Positions 1 to 12,229 of a stretch of 64,000 nt of DNA are shown here, one piece after another; the stretch's first letter is position 1; every line of letters begins with the position of its first letter. The DNA lies in contig CM073330.1 in assembly GCA_037043015.1 (NCBI GenBank), positions 3,373,263 to 3,437,262 on the forward strand, written 5' to 3'. This DNA comes from Bryum argenteum. Its lineage: Eukaryota > Streptophyta > Bryopsida > Bryales > Bryaceae. Below the pieces are notes generated by a model. It ran no database searches, was not told the DNA's origin, and saw only the letters and a program-made list of their open reading frames with translations. A program made the translations under genes and the position numbers.

Positions 1-844
1 ATGGTCTGTACCTGGCTGACATGATTTCCCTCTCGTATCCTTGGCACACTTCTTCGGCAACTATGACGTTGGGGATTCCTGAAACGAGTTCCATGCCTTC
101 GAATCCATCTTCAGGTACAAAGTCAACCTCTCCATTAGCTCACTTCAGTGTAAGCTCCATGCTGAAGGTCTTGCTGCCACCATGGATTTGGAATTCCGTG
201 CCCAACTGAGGGATTGTGTTTCTGTACATAGCTGCGGACCTTCGTTGACCCGATTTCTGATGTGGCGCCATATTTCGATACTGTGGTCTCCCTATACGAC
301 ACATAAGCTTCTAAAAACCTTCTTTGCAAACATGAATCGAAAATACTCTCTACACAGATAATACACATTTCAAGAGAATGCCAGGTTCTGTATACTGCCA
401 ATTGTGAGAGCCATCAACAGTGATGAGATTTCTGAAGCCCATGAGACACTGACTTCGTCTGGTTCTCCCTGCGTTTCAGCGCATGAACGAGTAAACTGTG
501 AATGCGTGTGAAGCAAATAGTCCTATCCAGATGGTATCAGAAGCTTACCTTGAAATGTCAATTCTTACGTTGACGATACAGTTTCCAGCAATCCCACTGC
601 TCGCTTTGCAAACCTCTCCGCCGTACCTCAAATCGAAATCATGCGCCGTTTTCTTCATTGAAACAGCCATCACCGTCGTGAGGCTGTATAGCCACTCAAC
701 TACTTTCCTTGGTAACAAAACATTTACGTGATATGTTAAATTGACTAAAGGCACCATAGTTACGAAGTAAATATCCGGAATTGCTGTTTTAAGCTTACGA
801 CATCCTTCGTAGCATGATCTCCATTAAGGGATGCACCTTGCAGA
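1..844. other. no recognised gene; possible 3' continuation of the CACTA element
   Basis: Only short open frames are present on either strand. The minus strand around 135-20 could encode an acidic stretch, but no family is recognisable. The segment lies just downstream of the minus-strand CACTA transposase remains and may belong to that element; no terminal inverted repeat is visible to prove it. Confidence 0.3.
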
Positions 845-1900
845 TTACGTACCTGCCAGGCTTTTCGGCAACTTCACGAGGTTGCATTCACGGTGATTAG
901 CCACATCTACTCTATCGCGCCTTCGTTGCCGACAAACAGGCCCTTCCAAGGGATATTGCTGCCACCATAGCTGAAATATTCGGACTTTCAGCCGGTTAGT
1001 CCTCAATATTCGCACCCTTCCTGTACAGGACAATATGCACGTTAAATATTTCCCACACACTATTCGATTCTGCCAGAAGTTACTTTCTGGTTTACATCCT
1101 TCTACCCGACCGGAGGCATGATCTGCACTTCCAAGACGAGGCAGCGCTGTATCATTTTCCATTTCTCCATCACTTTCAATGTCCAGTAACTCATTTTCGC
1201 TGGCAAATTGCTCAAAGTCTCCCGGATCCTCCAACAAGGCTATAGGTGTATCGTCTGGATCGGAGTAATAGTCGTCCGCTATCAGGTCCAGAGGTACGTC
1301 ATTGTTGTCGTCAACATCTTCCTCGATTCCCACTCCTTCGCCGGCATCATCATCCGCCTCAACAGATAGTAATTCGGATAATGTTGCATTTCGAGCATTC
1401 AATTTGGCACCTCCTTCGCAAGTGATCTCTGGTCGTATACTGCCGTCAGTAGGCAAAGGGATTACGGGTTCGAGTTCTGATGCAGCAGCCTGAGTTTGTG
1501 GTCTTTTGTATACTACAAGATTTGCCCGAGGTTTCACCTTAATGGCTAATTTCCAGCCCTTATTCATAGGATCATCCACATAAAACAACTGACTGACATC
1601 CTTAGGAAAAATGAAGGGGTCATCCTCCACCCCTGATGCCCTTATAAATTCGCCTGCCTTAACGCGATTGAAACCACATTCATCCTCTAATACCGTGGCA
1701 TTTGAACCATGCTGCCTAATCACGGAATCCCAAAATTGACACCTGAACAGCACGGTTTCGAAGCTATCAAAATTCAACCTAACAATGTTGTCTATGTAGC
1801 CATAGAACTCTATTTTCTCTCCTCCTATTTCTTACAGTACTGAAATCCCACTGTCAAAAGTAGTTTTCTTGTTCAAATCCCTCGCCATAATGCGAAAGTG
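845..1900 (-). pseudogene. CACTA transposase C-terminal region, DUF4216-like
   Basis: The frame at 1777-845 (310 codons) contains the DUF4216 signature that follows the transposase in plant En/Spm (CACTA) proteins: a stretch like VLFRCQFWD, then DPFIFPKDVSQLFYVDDP and a K-P-R-x-N pair before an acidic tail. Homology appears to begin upstream, near 1890, in another frame (a run resembling N-K-K-T-F-D-S-G-I), so the reading frame is broken around 1780-1830. The acidic segment (residues about 140-210, many D/E) is typical of this region. It lies directly downstream of the DUF4218 part on the same strand, so both are remains of one element. Confident as family; not functional. Confidence 0.8.
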
Positions 1901-1924
1901 ACTTCCATACGCCCAGCACATACT

Positions 1925-3001
1925 TTAGAAATGGCCCTTGTCTCCTGGCCCAAGAATAATATCTAGGACCATTTGGGACACCACCTTCTTAGAAGATATG
2001 TCCTCTCGAACCTTTGCTTCAACCCAATCCTTGAAAAAAGGTTTATGTATCAATTCTGCACATTCTAAGTCATATCTCTCTCTCCAAGGTTCCATGCATG
2101 GCGCATTGAGTAACAAGAACCTATGGGCTTGTTCTCGGAAAATGGGATCCAAAGGCTTAGAAGAAGATAACTTTGGCAATACAATCCCCTTCGATTGTAT
2201 ATCCTCCTCAGTCGGTTTCTGTAGACGTGTGGCAAATCTATCTAACCTTTGAGTATATTCATTCACATAGAAAATTGATTCTGCACATATGTAGCCTTCG
2301 GCGATGGAACCTTCCGGTCTTGCTCGTTGTCTCACAAAATCTTTTAATACCTTGAGGTAGCGTTCAATGTGATACATCCACCGTATGGAAACTGGTCCTG
2401 CAAGTTCAACTTCTTCTACTAGATGCAATATATTGTGGACTTGAATGTCGAAAACAGAAATAGGTGAGTGTATTTCCATTTCACACAAAATCTCGGCCGC
2501 CTCCCTCTTCATCCTCGGACAATCGGAAATCTTAATCTCTTTTGAGCATAGCCATCGGAATAGTGCTGATAATCGGTATACAATATTACGAATACCAGGC
2601 GTAAGAGTACCTCGCACTGCAATAGGTAATAAATCATGAAGCAAATTATGGTAATCATGGGTTTTGAAACCTACGAGCTTACGATTGTTGAACTTGTGTC
2701 GGAAGCTTGATCCATAGCCAAAGGGAGTACGGGTAGATGATATCATCTGAATGATACTATCGTACTCCTCCGTTTTCCAAATCCAATCCGCCGGTGCATA
2801 TGTCCACCTTTGTAAGCCCTTATCATCCATTCAATCTTCAATTGGGTGAAATCTCCGTAGCACATTGAATTGTTGTAAAGATCTGCGCAGAGCAAGCGAA
2901 TCGGACTTTGTCCCTTTGCAATTTGAGAACGTCTTTAGTAATGAAGCAAACACATTCTTCTCCGTATACATCACGTCCAACAAATGAGGGACTAGCAGGT
3001 G
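1925..3001 (-). pseudogene. CACTA transposase (TNP2), DUF4218 part
   Basis: On the minus strand, a splice acceptor (ttgcag) at about 3002 opens an exon with the TNP2 signature LLDVMYTEKNVFASLL. It runs to an in-frame TGA at 2833-2831 and continues in the same frame to 1925. The second part carries the DUF4218 hallmarks: KTHDYHNLLHDLLPIAVRG, RWMYHIERYLKVLK and RARPEGSIAEGYICAESI. The family is a DDE transposase of En/Spm (CACTA) elements. The internal stop and breaks elsewhere make this a relic. Its intron, exon order and strand match the segments up to 6674. Confidence 0.9.
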
Positions 3002-3811
3002 CTGCAAGATCAAATTTACAATGAAAAGCATTATTAGTTTAGAACCTTACGTATTACTCGTAATGTTATACTAAAGGTACCTTAATGATCATGTGACAGT
3101 AGGAATGTAGGATTTATAGAGGTACAAAGGTGACAAGTTCATGTCCAAAACATAGTTCTGTAGAAGTACGCTACGCTTATCTTCCTAAAAGTCGGGAAAT
3201 GTTTGTAAGTCTTTCATGGATTTTATAGTTCCACCTTAACTTTCTATGTGTTGTACGTGTACTGTAAAATTTCTATAAATTCAACATAACAACAACATCG
3301 GCAGGCACTTCTTGCATTTCATTAATTCTAAATATTTCAATTCAATTATAAACACTACCGATGCTAAATAAAGTAACAAGTACGAAGAAAAGGCTCTTAA
3401 AGTACAAAATAACTCTAATAGAAATTTAAAAATGATACTAATGAACAAAAAGTATACAACATGAACTCCATATGTACAGGATAATTTAAAAGAGTGCGTA
3501 CTTATGGAATACTCATGGAGACTGGTTTCAAAGAACGTAAACTATTCTAACTAGTTTACCGTTTATGTTAATAATACGCATGTTTGTTCAGCTAACTTCA
3601 ACAACCATTACCTATGGTAACATTCTTTACTGTTTGGCACGGTCATCTTCCTAAACTACATGGTAAATTATTTTTTAACCTTTTGTACTATTTGATTACA
3701 AATTTTCTATCCTAATGAAAACCTACTTAAAACTAAATCATTCGATTTGAATCCATCATAACTTTAATTCAAGATTTATACGAATAAGTTGCTTAACATG
3801 AAATAACTTAC
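3002..3811 (-). other. intron of the CACTA transposase relic
   Basis: AT-rich sequence without coding signal, bounded on the minus strand by a donor (aag|gtaagt) near 3811 and an acceptor (ttgcag) near 3002. The flanking exons join in the order expected for TNP2, with a stretch ending LFRLPYYK followed by LLVPHLLDVMYTEKN. Nothing else is recognisable in it. Confidence 0.6.
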
Positions 3812-4857
3812 CTTGTAGTATGGAAGACGGAATAAAATTGACTTATCCTTCATGCCTGAGTCTTTGAGGAGTAGTCTTCCTTTCTGGACCTTCCTCCATT
3901 GTTTTTGCCAAAATTTTCCTGTTGTTCTCTCCGGCTTTGGAACTTTATTATATGAGGTACCATCAAATATGTTACGGTTTCTCAAAGCGCGTTACCTGCG
4001 CTTCATTGGAAGGTATTTTCTATGCCCTACATATACCACCTTCTTTAAGTATGTACAGTATTTTGCCTCTATCACATTAGGGCCACAAGGAGGGCAAGCT
4101 TTCAGACCCTGTGTTTGTAAAGACGAAAATACCCCATATCTAGGGAAGTCATGTAATGACCATAGCATCATTGCATATAGAGTAAAATTTTGTTTACTGT
4201 GGGCATCGTAGGCCTCAACTCCATCTACCCATAACCTTAAGAGCTCGTCAATGAGGGGTTCCATGTACGTGTTAAAATTTTTTACTTTTCTCTTGCCTGC
4301 ACATGGATAAAATTCAATGAGTGATGTTCGTAAATCAGTTCAGTTCTGTGTAAACGTTCAATCCTAATATGGGTGCCCTTATTATGTGGGCAATGCTTCA
4401 AGGGAAGCCCTATGATTGTAGTATTCAGTGATATTCAGTGTGACTTAACAATAGTCAAGAAAACTAATATTGAAAAAGCAATAAGATTGATGATGGACAA
4501 CATTGTACTGTAAGGAGTCATATCTGGTACAATAGTGGACAGTAGGATGTGTCCCTTATGCATTCCAAGTTTTGGGTTCAGATTGAGCAAAGTGCATGTA
4601 ATAGGCCATAGTGAATGACTAGCCGAATTCAACCCCGCTGGATTGATCCCGTCCGTACTAACTTGTAGCATAACACTACGGGCATCCTTCATTTTGTCAT
4701 ACTTATCCTATATACCCTTCCAAGCAGGACTATCAGCATGTATTCGCATTACATCATCCAAACTCCTATTATCACGATGCCATATCATGCGGGAAGACAA
4801 GCTTAAGCTCCGGTAATAAGCAAGAAGGCGTGGAATTATTGGAAAATACCACATTTT
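3812..4857 (-). pseudogene. CACTA transposase (TNP2) catalytic core, broken
   Basis: Minus-strand exons carry successive TNP2 core motifs. An acceptor at about 4858 is followed by a frame encoding MIWHRDNRSLDDVMRIHADS, then an in-frame TAG near 4710, then VSTDGINPAGLNSASHSLWP. After an intron (about 4500-4265) come EPLIDELLRLWVDGVEAYDA, NFTLYAMMLWSLHDFPRYG, ACPPCGPN and YVGHRKYLPMKRR, followed by the segment with NIFDG and LFRLPYYK at 3985-3812. These match the zinc-ribbon-bearing transposase core of plant CACTA elements. The stop and the broken joins make it non-functional. Confidence 0.88.
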
Positions 4858-5271
4858 CTGAAAAAAAAACAAAAAATTAGTACGTAGGATTCACGCTATC
4901 TGTGAACTGGAGGAAGGATTAATGTACTGTTATTGTTTTTCCTAAAAATTAATTGACGGGGGGGGTAGAAATCATCTGAAAAGTTTCTAAGATATCATAC
5001 GAATCAGTGTAGAATAACGTTTAAATTAATAGTATCAGCATCAATGTAAATTTAGTAACTGTTGTTTAGGATGAGGTTACAAGATGGGTTCCAACAACTT
5101 CTTTGTTATTTGTTACCATGTGATTACAAAAATATATATATATTAAAAACTTAAAAAACAGGTAATATGAGTACTTTTTGATCCTACGGTTGTAGAGTTA
5201 TATTAGGTAAGAGACCATGACAACAGAAACTGATAAAAAGATTATGTAAAAAAATTTAAAAATATAAAATA

Positions 5272-5276
<5 letters not shown>

Positions 5277-5332
<56 letters not shown>
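5277..5332. repeat. (TA)n microsatellite
   Basis: An uninterrupted TA/AT dinucleotide run of about 55 bases lies inside the CACTA relic, in the intron between its N-terminal and core exons. Confidence 0.95.
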
Positions 5333-5337
<5 letters not shown>

Positions 5338-6106
5338 ATGAATGCATAGTTATGAAACATAGTAATGTGTACTTCACAAATTACAATTTGACTTAAACTT
5401 ATAAATGAAACAGGAAAGAAATGTTGGGATGAACGTACCTTTCGAGGAACGGTTTTGCTTTGTGTTGTTTCACTATACCGGGAAAGTTTACGTTTGGGGC
5501 AAAATTTCCAATCTTTTTTTATAGGCCCATAGTAAAGGGTTAAGTCGCAAGGACATGCATGGTAGACAATATAGTCAAACCCCACATCACTCACTATCTT
5601 CCGAGCTCCGCTCTAGAAATAGGCATTTTGGAGTTCAAATTTGCCGGGATAACTTTCTCGGATATAGCTCTGAAAATGGCATCCATGGCAACATTGGATA
5701 TCAGTTTATCAGCTTGAATGCATAATAACAAAAAAATTATAGATAAACGGCTCGATGTTGCACCGTCAAAAATCATGGTAGAAGCTTCTTGCTCAAGATT
5801 CAATAGTTTAGCCTCCATGTTTTGGGGGACATTCCGCCCATCGTGAAATCCACCCTTATCGAACCCTTGGAGTAGATCCATGTATTCTTCTAAAACGAAT
5901 TCTTCGTCCCAAAAAATATTTTGGTCCTCAGAAGGTTCTTCAAATTCACCTTCATCTTCTCTACCATCAAAAGTAGGATCCACACCGGCTGGGTCAACAC
6001 TTAGTCGTTGAGCCTCATATAGTCTCTGTAGAAGTAAAATCTTTAGAAGTATAAAAACTGAAATGAAGAAATTAAAACTGAAATGAATTTTCTGCATTGC
6101 AATCAA
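5333..6106 (-). pseudogene. CACTA transposase N-terminal region
   Basis: Two adjoining minus-strand frames (6106-5594 and 5594 to about 5440) cover the acidic N-terminal region and the cysteine motif of TNP2. The first has a D/E-rich stretch and a tail resembling the start of the core. The second begins VGFDYIVYHACPCDLTLYYG and contains W-K-F-C-P-K, the conserved metal-binding-like segment of TNP2 proteins. A frame change occurs at about 5594. An intron donor (gtacgt) follows near 5440. Part of the same relic as the segments on either side. Confidence 0.8.
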
Positions 6107-6338
6107 CTTTATGATCCATGGAATAAGAAGCCAAACCTAGCTATAAAAAAACCAACATTACAATTTTGATCTGATTTAAGAATTTGTGAACCAACGAATA
6201 CTATCACAATTTAGTTGTCTCTAATATTGATATTAAAATATCACAACGTAAACATTGATTCCATAAGAAGAATCATCAATTAATTGACTACTTCTACGTA
6301 GTAATTTCTATAGGCCTAATGGAGTAAAAGACATATAA

Positions 6339-6674
6339 TTAAAGTAAAGAATGAGGAGGAATCACCTGATACTTATCAGATATCTTATAAACGGCAATAT
6401 GATTATCAACAATAGATAAATACCTCATACTTGGTTTCTCTGCATCTGCACATTTACGACACGGGCAATACACCTTGAACTCTGGTATCTCAACTGCATC
6501 TTCAATAGTTGTTTCATCACCTTTTCTCCTTTTTTTAGATTGTGAGATTCTTGGCGGCGGGGAAAGAGTAACGTCCGGAACCAAGTGGGTAGCGGTCGAA
6601 GTGCTAGGAGTAAATTGGGCAACTCCTACAACTTTGTGACGTCGAGGCATATTTGAGGTCCTACAAGACATCAC
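6339..6674 (-). pseudogene. CACTA transposase-associated N-terminal domain
   Basis: A 111-codon frame on the minus strand contains KVYCPCRKCAD, the C-P-C-x-K-C motif of the transposase-associated domain that precedes TNP2 in plant CACTA proteins. It is preceded by a basic patch (KKRRKG) that could be a nuclear signal. Position and strand fit the 5' end of the relic transposase. It may be an intact first exon, but the rest of the gene is broken. Confidence 0.65.
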
Positions 6675-7776
6675 GGATACAAATTAGGACTCCGCAATAA
6701 TCTTACTTTAAGTAGAATAGGAACACATGTGTAATGAAAGCAATTATAATGATTCACTGTATTTCAAGTTCATAACCACATTTATTTGTGTTTTTTGCAT
6801 ATTAGACAAAGTATAATACGCTATTAAACACATGCATACCTACATATTACATAGAATAACATACATAACTACCCCTATATCCAGGGTACATCCACTTTAC
6901 CACATCTTTCTAGCATACTAGAAAAAGTATAATATGTTCGTGCACACATATATATATACCTACTTATTATATAGAATTACATACATAACGGTTTGTCATT
7001 GTTGTTAATGCAGAAGATATGTAATAAGGAAATGAGTACGTACCTTTTAGTACATCGAATGATGAGACATCTGAGTGTGGCGAATGATGGCCGCGCCTTG
7101 AATGGAGTGATGATGACACCGTTGCCTACGCCGCCCATCTTCCGCGCAGGTTTTTTTTTTTCACTCTGCAGTTTTTTCGATCTCCACTTCGCGATTGTCG
7201 CTCACTTTGCCACGCCCACAGTTTGCTCGCTCTTTGTTGTGTTTTCCAGTGGAGTATCTCGCCTTTTCCGGTCGATGTGTCTGTGGCGATTCTTGCTTTC
7301 TTCTCGTGTGCAGCTGAGTTTTTGACTGCAAGGGTCGCCGGAGTTGGAAACTACAGTCGTCGGAGTAGCGAGGGTTGCGGAGTGGTGAGGGAAGCTGACT
7401 GCTGAGTGTGTAAGGAGTTGTTCTGGAGTCCTGCCGTGGTGAGGCTCGCGGAGTACTGAAGGTCGAAGGATAGTTCTGAGGGTCCCGCAGTTCTGAAGCT
7501 CGCTTACTACTCACGGTCCAAGGAGTTATTCTGAGGGTGCAAGGGTTGATCTCGGGGTGGCGACTAACTGTGACAACGCGTTGTGATTGCTGTTGTTACG
7601 TCGAAGTGTCGAACTTGTTTGGTCGATTCCGCTTTCTCTCCTGTTTGTTTTCCTCTCGGTTGTGTATCTTCTTCAAACTTGTTTCTGCTGCAGTGATTGG
7701 TGGTGGGAACTTCAGCGTAGTCGGCGTTTTAACCACCTAGGAAGTTGCTGTAGAAGCTTGCTTGAGTGAAGTAGAT
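6675..7776. other. intergenic region; probable 5' leader of the downstream gene
   Basis: 6675-7000 is AT-rich with no coding signal. From about 7080 base composition becomes richer in G and C with many short overlapping frames on both strands, none resembling a known protein. This is consistent with promoter and 5' untranslated sequence of the gene that starts at 7777. Confidence 0.4.
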
Positions 7777-8491
7777 ATGTCGGGGAGTGGCGGAGGGAGT
7801 GGGGATGCTCCTGCACGCAATTGCATGAGTGTTTATGACACAGGACTTAATAACAAGGACGATGAACGGTGTATTCTCAAGGTGAAGGAGGTTGATACTG
7901 TGTACAGGAAAACTGATGTCCAGGTGCCTGCGAAGCAACCTTATGCCACCAGGAGCCTCAAACCGACAAATCCTAGGATTGAAGCAGGGACGTCTGCAGG
8001 CTCGAAATAGAAGAAGAGGAAGAAGCAAGGAGCAGGGCAGCATCAAGTGTGGACAAGGAAGATTTTGCGAACGAAGAACGAGGTAGGGGAGGAGCAGGAG
8101 ACCATCTCGATGTACCTACGCAGCGCGGATACGGTTATCGATGTCTCCATCAAGTCTACTCCGAAGAGGAAAAAAACTTCAAGGCGCCAGTCGAGGGTGA
8201 GTGACTCCGCGACCTCAAGTGGACCTTCCAAAGTAGGACGACAACAAGGCACAGGCTCCTCCGAGACGCTGCAGAAGTTGCACAAGTTGGGAGAATCCAG
8301 GCTGACAGTTCAGGAGGGTAGCGGAAGGCAGGAAGAAAATGCGGAGAATTCCGCAAAGACGCATGTGCTGGACACAAGCGGCCACAAGCAGGGCACGGAA
8401 GTAGCCCGAAGAAGCTTAACGAAGATTATGGAAGCCGAGGAGCTGCCGCCTCTGTCACCAACAATTGCGACATGTTCAGCAGTTGCCGATG
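7777..8491 (+). CDS. split gene, exon 1 (Ser/Gly- and Lys-rich, unrecognised)
   Basis: The start ATG at 7777 opens a low-complexity frame (M-S-G-S-G-G-G-S-G). It meets an in-frame TAG at 8008-8010, then continues open to a donor at 8492 (gat g|gtaaga). The stop sits just before a basic KKRKK stretch and may be a nonsense mutation; a small intron could also remove it, or translation could start downstream. The exon joins in phase with exon 2 at 8584 (codon GGG across the junction). No domain is recognisable here; the basic and Ser-rich composition suggests a disordered nuclear N-terminus. First part of a gene interrupted by the hAT element at 9454. Confidence 0.5.
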
Positions 8492-8583
8492 GTAAGAATT
8501 TCTGAACATACAATCATTTATGAATTTCAACTTTTGAATTTCTTTTGTAAGTCATTGATTTCGTGCCTTGCCTCCAATTGCAG

Positions 8584-9453
8584 GGCTCAGATTCCAAGAT
8601 GTTCAAGCAGATACTGCAGTGGAGGATGTGCCGCCCATCCTACAGATAGCTGTCGGCAGCCATGCACCTTCGGTTGAGGACGGAGGAATTATTCATGCAG
8701 AGGACGTATCGGAGGTCGCACGAAGTGAACATCGTCTGGAAGTCCCGGCTGCACATGAAACGGGAGAAAATTTCTCAGTACCTGCAGATGTCCATATGGA
8801 TAGACCTCCACAATGCAAGAGCCCAACGGTGGAGGGAGACGGAGTGTCAGCAGCTGACCCCTCACTAAATGTTTACGCGGAGAATACAAACGCCGAGGCG
8901 GTGAAAAGAGCACCTCAAACGCAACGACAAGAAGAACAACTCCAGGGTGCACACCATGAAATTCAAATTCGCAAGGAAGCGGAAGCAATTACCCTGTCAA
9001 GCGAATATCGTTTGGAAGTTTCGATCACTCCCAATTTTGTCTTCACTAATGTGAATACGAATGTCGCAGGAGGCTCGCAGGTCGGATTGGTAGCAGTGGA
9101 GGAAGAAGCGCCGAATCCTGGTAGGATTGACTTCCCTCCCACGGAGGACGGAACCGACCCTATTGCACAACAACAGCCTTCGCCTTCTGCAGCGGGGATT
9201 GAATTCCCTCCAACGGATGCAGAGATGGCGAGCCCTCCGGTGCAGAGCAAACCCAAGGCGTGTCAGCTAACTGTAGCTGATTGCTTGGCAGAGTTTAGGA
9301 CAAGGTCGCGAAGCCCTTCGCCCATTCCGCCTTCCGCACAGCAGGTGACTCCTACCTCTTGCCCACCAAGACACGGTCGGAGTCGGGGGAATACGTCTCC
9401 TCCAGCGAGGGTGCTGGTGCCGACTGTGTCACCTATGACATCACCGTCGAAGG
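8584..9453 (+). CDS. split gene, exon 2 upstream of the hAT insertion
   Basis: After the acceptor (attgcag) at 8583 the frame stays open for 290 codons. Composition is Pro/Ser/Glu-rich and contains two related segments (DFPPTEDGTD and EFPPTDAEMA). The frame reaches TCG AAG G, which is part of the 8-bp target duplication GTCGAAGG (9446-9453), where a hAT element begins. Without the element, the frame continues directly into 12787-12881 (S-K-G-E-K-P-G-E-Q-K). With the insertion the protein would end at a TGA in the element (9504-9506). No domain recognised in this exon; a disordered linker is likely. Confidence 0.6.
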
Positions 9454-9642
9454 CAGGGATGTCACAGTGTTCGGACGTCCGCATGGGTTTATGGGAGCGT
9501 CCGTGACCTTGAGATTGTGGACTTTTTACCTAAGGTAAAAGTGGCGACCGGTCTTTGGGCGGGGCGACTGGCCCGCCCACCGGCCCAACCCGGGGCGACC
9601 GGTAGAGCAGTGGCCGTCTGATCGGTCGGCGGTCGGCTCGAC

Positions 9643-9644
9643 CG

Positions 9645-9682
<38 letters not shown>
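9643..9682. repeat. poly(A) tract
   Basis: About 38 consecutive A residues lie in the left GC-rich part of the hAT element. A second T-rich tract follows at about 9765-9799. The tract generates spurious poly-Phe reading frames on the minus strand. Confidence 0.95.
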
Positions 9683-9684
<2 letters not shown>

Positions 9685-9801
9685 AAGGTGATGGGCGTGG
9701 CCGGCCGTCCGAGGTCGCCCCAGTGGCGGCCGACCGTCGAGGCAATGCGACCGGATACCAATTTTTATTTTTATTTTTTTATTTTTTTTTTTTTTTTTAT
9801 G

Positions 9802-10285
9802 GCAGGCGTCCGGCCGCCTAGGTGGGGAGCTAAGGATGGCGGCCACTCCTCTTAGCCCTAACCCTATTCTAATTTATTTCAACAACCATTTTGAATTTCT
9901 TGAACTCCCCCCACCCCCCTAAAGTTTTTCAAGACCCAGATTACACTATTTGGGGTTCCCCCTCAAATAAGATTCTCCTTGCTTTGAGCATTACGATCTC
10001 ACTAATGGAAAAGAATCGACGGTTTAAATTTTACAAGTCACTAAAAATTCAAGTTAACTTTAAGATCCTACGGTTGGATCTTTCTAAACATTGCTTCAAA
10101 TGAGGCTTTACAAGCATGAAGAATTTAGGCAATTTCGCATCAAGGATATCTAGGGATTAAGATCTCTTTATTTTATCTAAAATTTAACCATACTTAAGTT
10201 ACTTTTGTGAATTGATTGATGATTCATTTAATCTTATTATCATGGTCCGGAAGATATTACCTACTTCGTATTACTTATGGTATGT
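9802..10285 (+). repeat. left arm of a ~485-bp inverted repeat inside the hAT element
   Basis: Read on the plus strand, this segment from the GGTGGGGAGCTAAGGATGGC stretch (about 9819) to the CATGGTCCGGAAGAT stretch (about 10241) and on to CTTATGG is matched in reverse complement by 11577-12066, with scattered differences. The two arms enclose about 1.3 kb. This suggests a foldback element nested in, or forming the core of, the hAT element. Confidence 0.85.
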
Positions 10286-11576
10286 ACCACCTAGTTTGGA
10301 ATCATGTATTTTTCACACCAACCCCTTTAATCACAAACATGACAAGGTTTGCTTAATATTGAATAACTTATTATAAAAGGAGACTAATAGTATCTTCATA
10401 GATAAGTATTGGCCTTTTTCATATAAGATAAAATTTAAGGAAACCATACAAATAAACAAGTACTAAGAAGAGAAATGAGAATTTTATTTTGCTATTGAAA
10501 GTGTCTTTAATCTATTACAAGAGAATTATTAACTATTATGAGGATTTAACCTACAACAATTTATTATAAGAATTAAGGTTTTTATATTGTCTTTGGGAAG
10601 AAAGTTTACAAGAGTTAGAAAACTCACATTTCTTAATACATTTATTTTTCCTTCAACCCCCCCCCCTAGCCTGTAGGGGTTAAATAAACAACCACCCATT
10701 TGGATTCAAATAAAATTTGCTTAGATACTTAGATCCGTAAATGGTTAGTAACTATAATATTTTTCATTATCATAAGTCAATGTGAATATATTGCAAATTC
10801 TATCAAAGCATGACATTATACCCCTAAAGAATTCCAAGTGATTCATGGATAGTTAAGATTCATATGAACAATGAGGGGTTATTTATAATAAGTTCTATTT
10901 TTCATGTGTGTCCAAGCCCATAAGATCTTTTGAGTAAAACATTCCCTTCTATGAAAAGAAGATCTTCCGGACATTCCCTTGACAAAATCGGCATGTGGAT
11001 CAATGCCCTGATTTAGGTTGTAGGTACAATGTCAGGTACCTAAAAATAGACAATTCTTAAATGCAAGCAAGAGGAGGAAGAAGAAGGGAGAAGTGGAGAG
11101 ATGAGGGAGTGTTGGTGAGTGAGAGAGGAAGAGAAGAGCGCAAGACACCGACCGGTCGCTTGGTCCATAGGTCGGTCGCTCGGTCGGTCGCTCGGTTGGT
11201 CAATCGGTCGGTCCCTCTGTCGATTTAGTTGATATTGACCCCATTTGATTTATATGGCAATAAAATTTGTATTGAAAAAAAATAATCTTTGTGGAAGCGT
11301 TTTCTTATCCTCAAGTAAAGATTTTTTATTTAATCTTATTTGACCCTTATGATGCTATGTGTTTTTGGCAAATGACACTAAGAACTTACACCCCCAAAAT
11401 ACCAAGTGCCCTTCACAGTGAATTTAGACATTAGGCTTGTTCCTAAAGTTTGCAATTTGGGAATTAAAGAAAAATACGTAATTTAAACTAAAAAACACAT
11501 GAACATCATCCTATTTTCTCTTAACTAAAAAACACATGAACATCATCCTATTTTCTCTTTTAAGTAGTTAAACATC
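10286..11576. other. spacer between the inverted arms; no gene
   Basis: AT-rich sequence with no coding frame or recognisable domain. It includes a short array of GGTCGGTCGCTC-type repeats at about 11145-11225, like those near the outer ends, and a perfect tandem duplication of about 38 bp at roughly 11485-11560 (unit containing AACACATGAACATCATCC). Confidence 0.6.
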
Positions 11577-12066
11577 AACATGCCATAAGTAGTACAAAGT
11601 AAGTAACATCTTCCGGACCATGATAATAAGATTAAATGAATCATCAATCAATTCGCAAAAGTAACTTAAGTATGGTTATAATTTATAGATAAAATAAAGA
11701 GATCTTAATCCCTAGATATCCTTGATGCAAAATTGCCTAAATTCTCCATGCTTATAAAGCCTCATTTGAAACAATCTTTAGAAGATCCAACCGTAGGATC
11801 TTAAAGTTCACTTGAGTTTTTAGTCACTTGTAAAATTTAAACCGTCGATTCTTTTCCATTAGTGAGATCGTAATGCTCAAAGCAAGGAGAATCTTATTTG
11901 GGCAGGAACCCCAAATAGTGTAATCTGGATCTTGAAAAACTTTAGGGAGGGAGTTGTTAAGAAATTCAAAATGGTTGTTGGAATAAATTAGAATAGGGTT
12001 AGGGTAAAGGGGAGTGGCCGCCATCCTTAGCTCCCCACCAAGGCGGCTTCGGACGCCCACACCGTC
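11577..12066 (-). repeat. right arm of the inverted repeat inside the hAT element
   Basis: Reverse complement of 9802-10285 with a moderate number of substitutions. It includes the same GGATGGCGGCCACTCC and CATGGTCCGGAAGAT landmarks in opposite orientation. Confidence 0.85.
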
Positions 12067-12108
12067 CGGGGAAATTTAATAAAATTTTAAAAAAATAAAA
12101 TAAAAATA

Positions 12109-12222
<114 letters not shown>

Positions 12223-12229
12223 AAATTTA

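Noticed and set aside
5256..5594. A 112-codon frame ending in a run of Ile-Tyr codons
   Set aside because: The tail is translation of the (TA)n microsatellite; only the part before about 5440 resembles transposase.
9526..9846. Overlapping minus-strand frames with long poly-Phe/Lys runs
   Set aside because: They are produced by the poly(A)/poly(T) tracts inside the hAT element.
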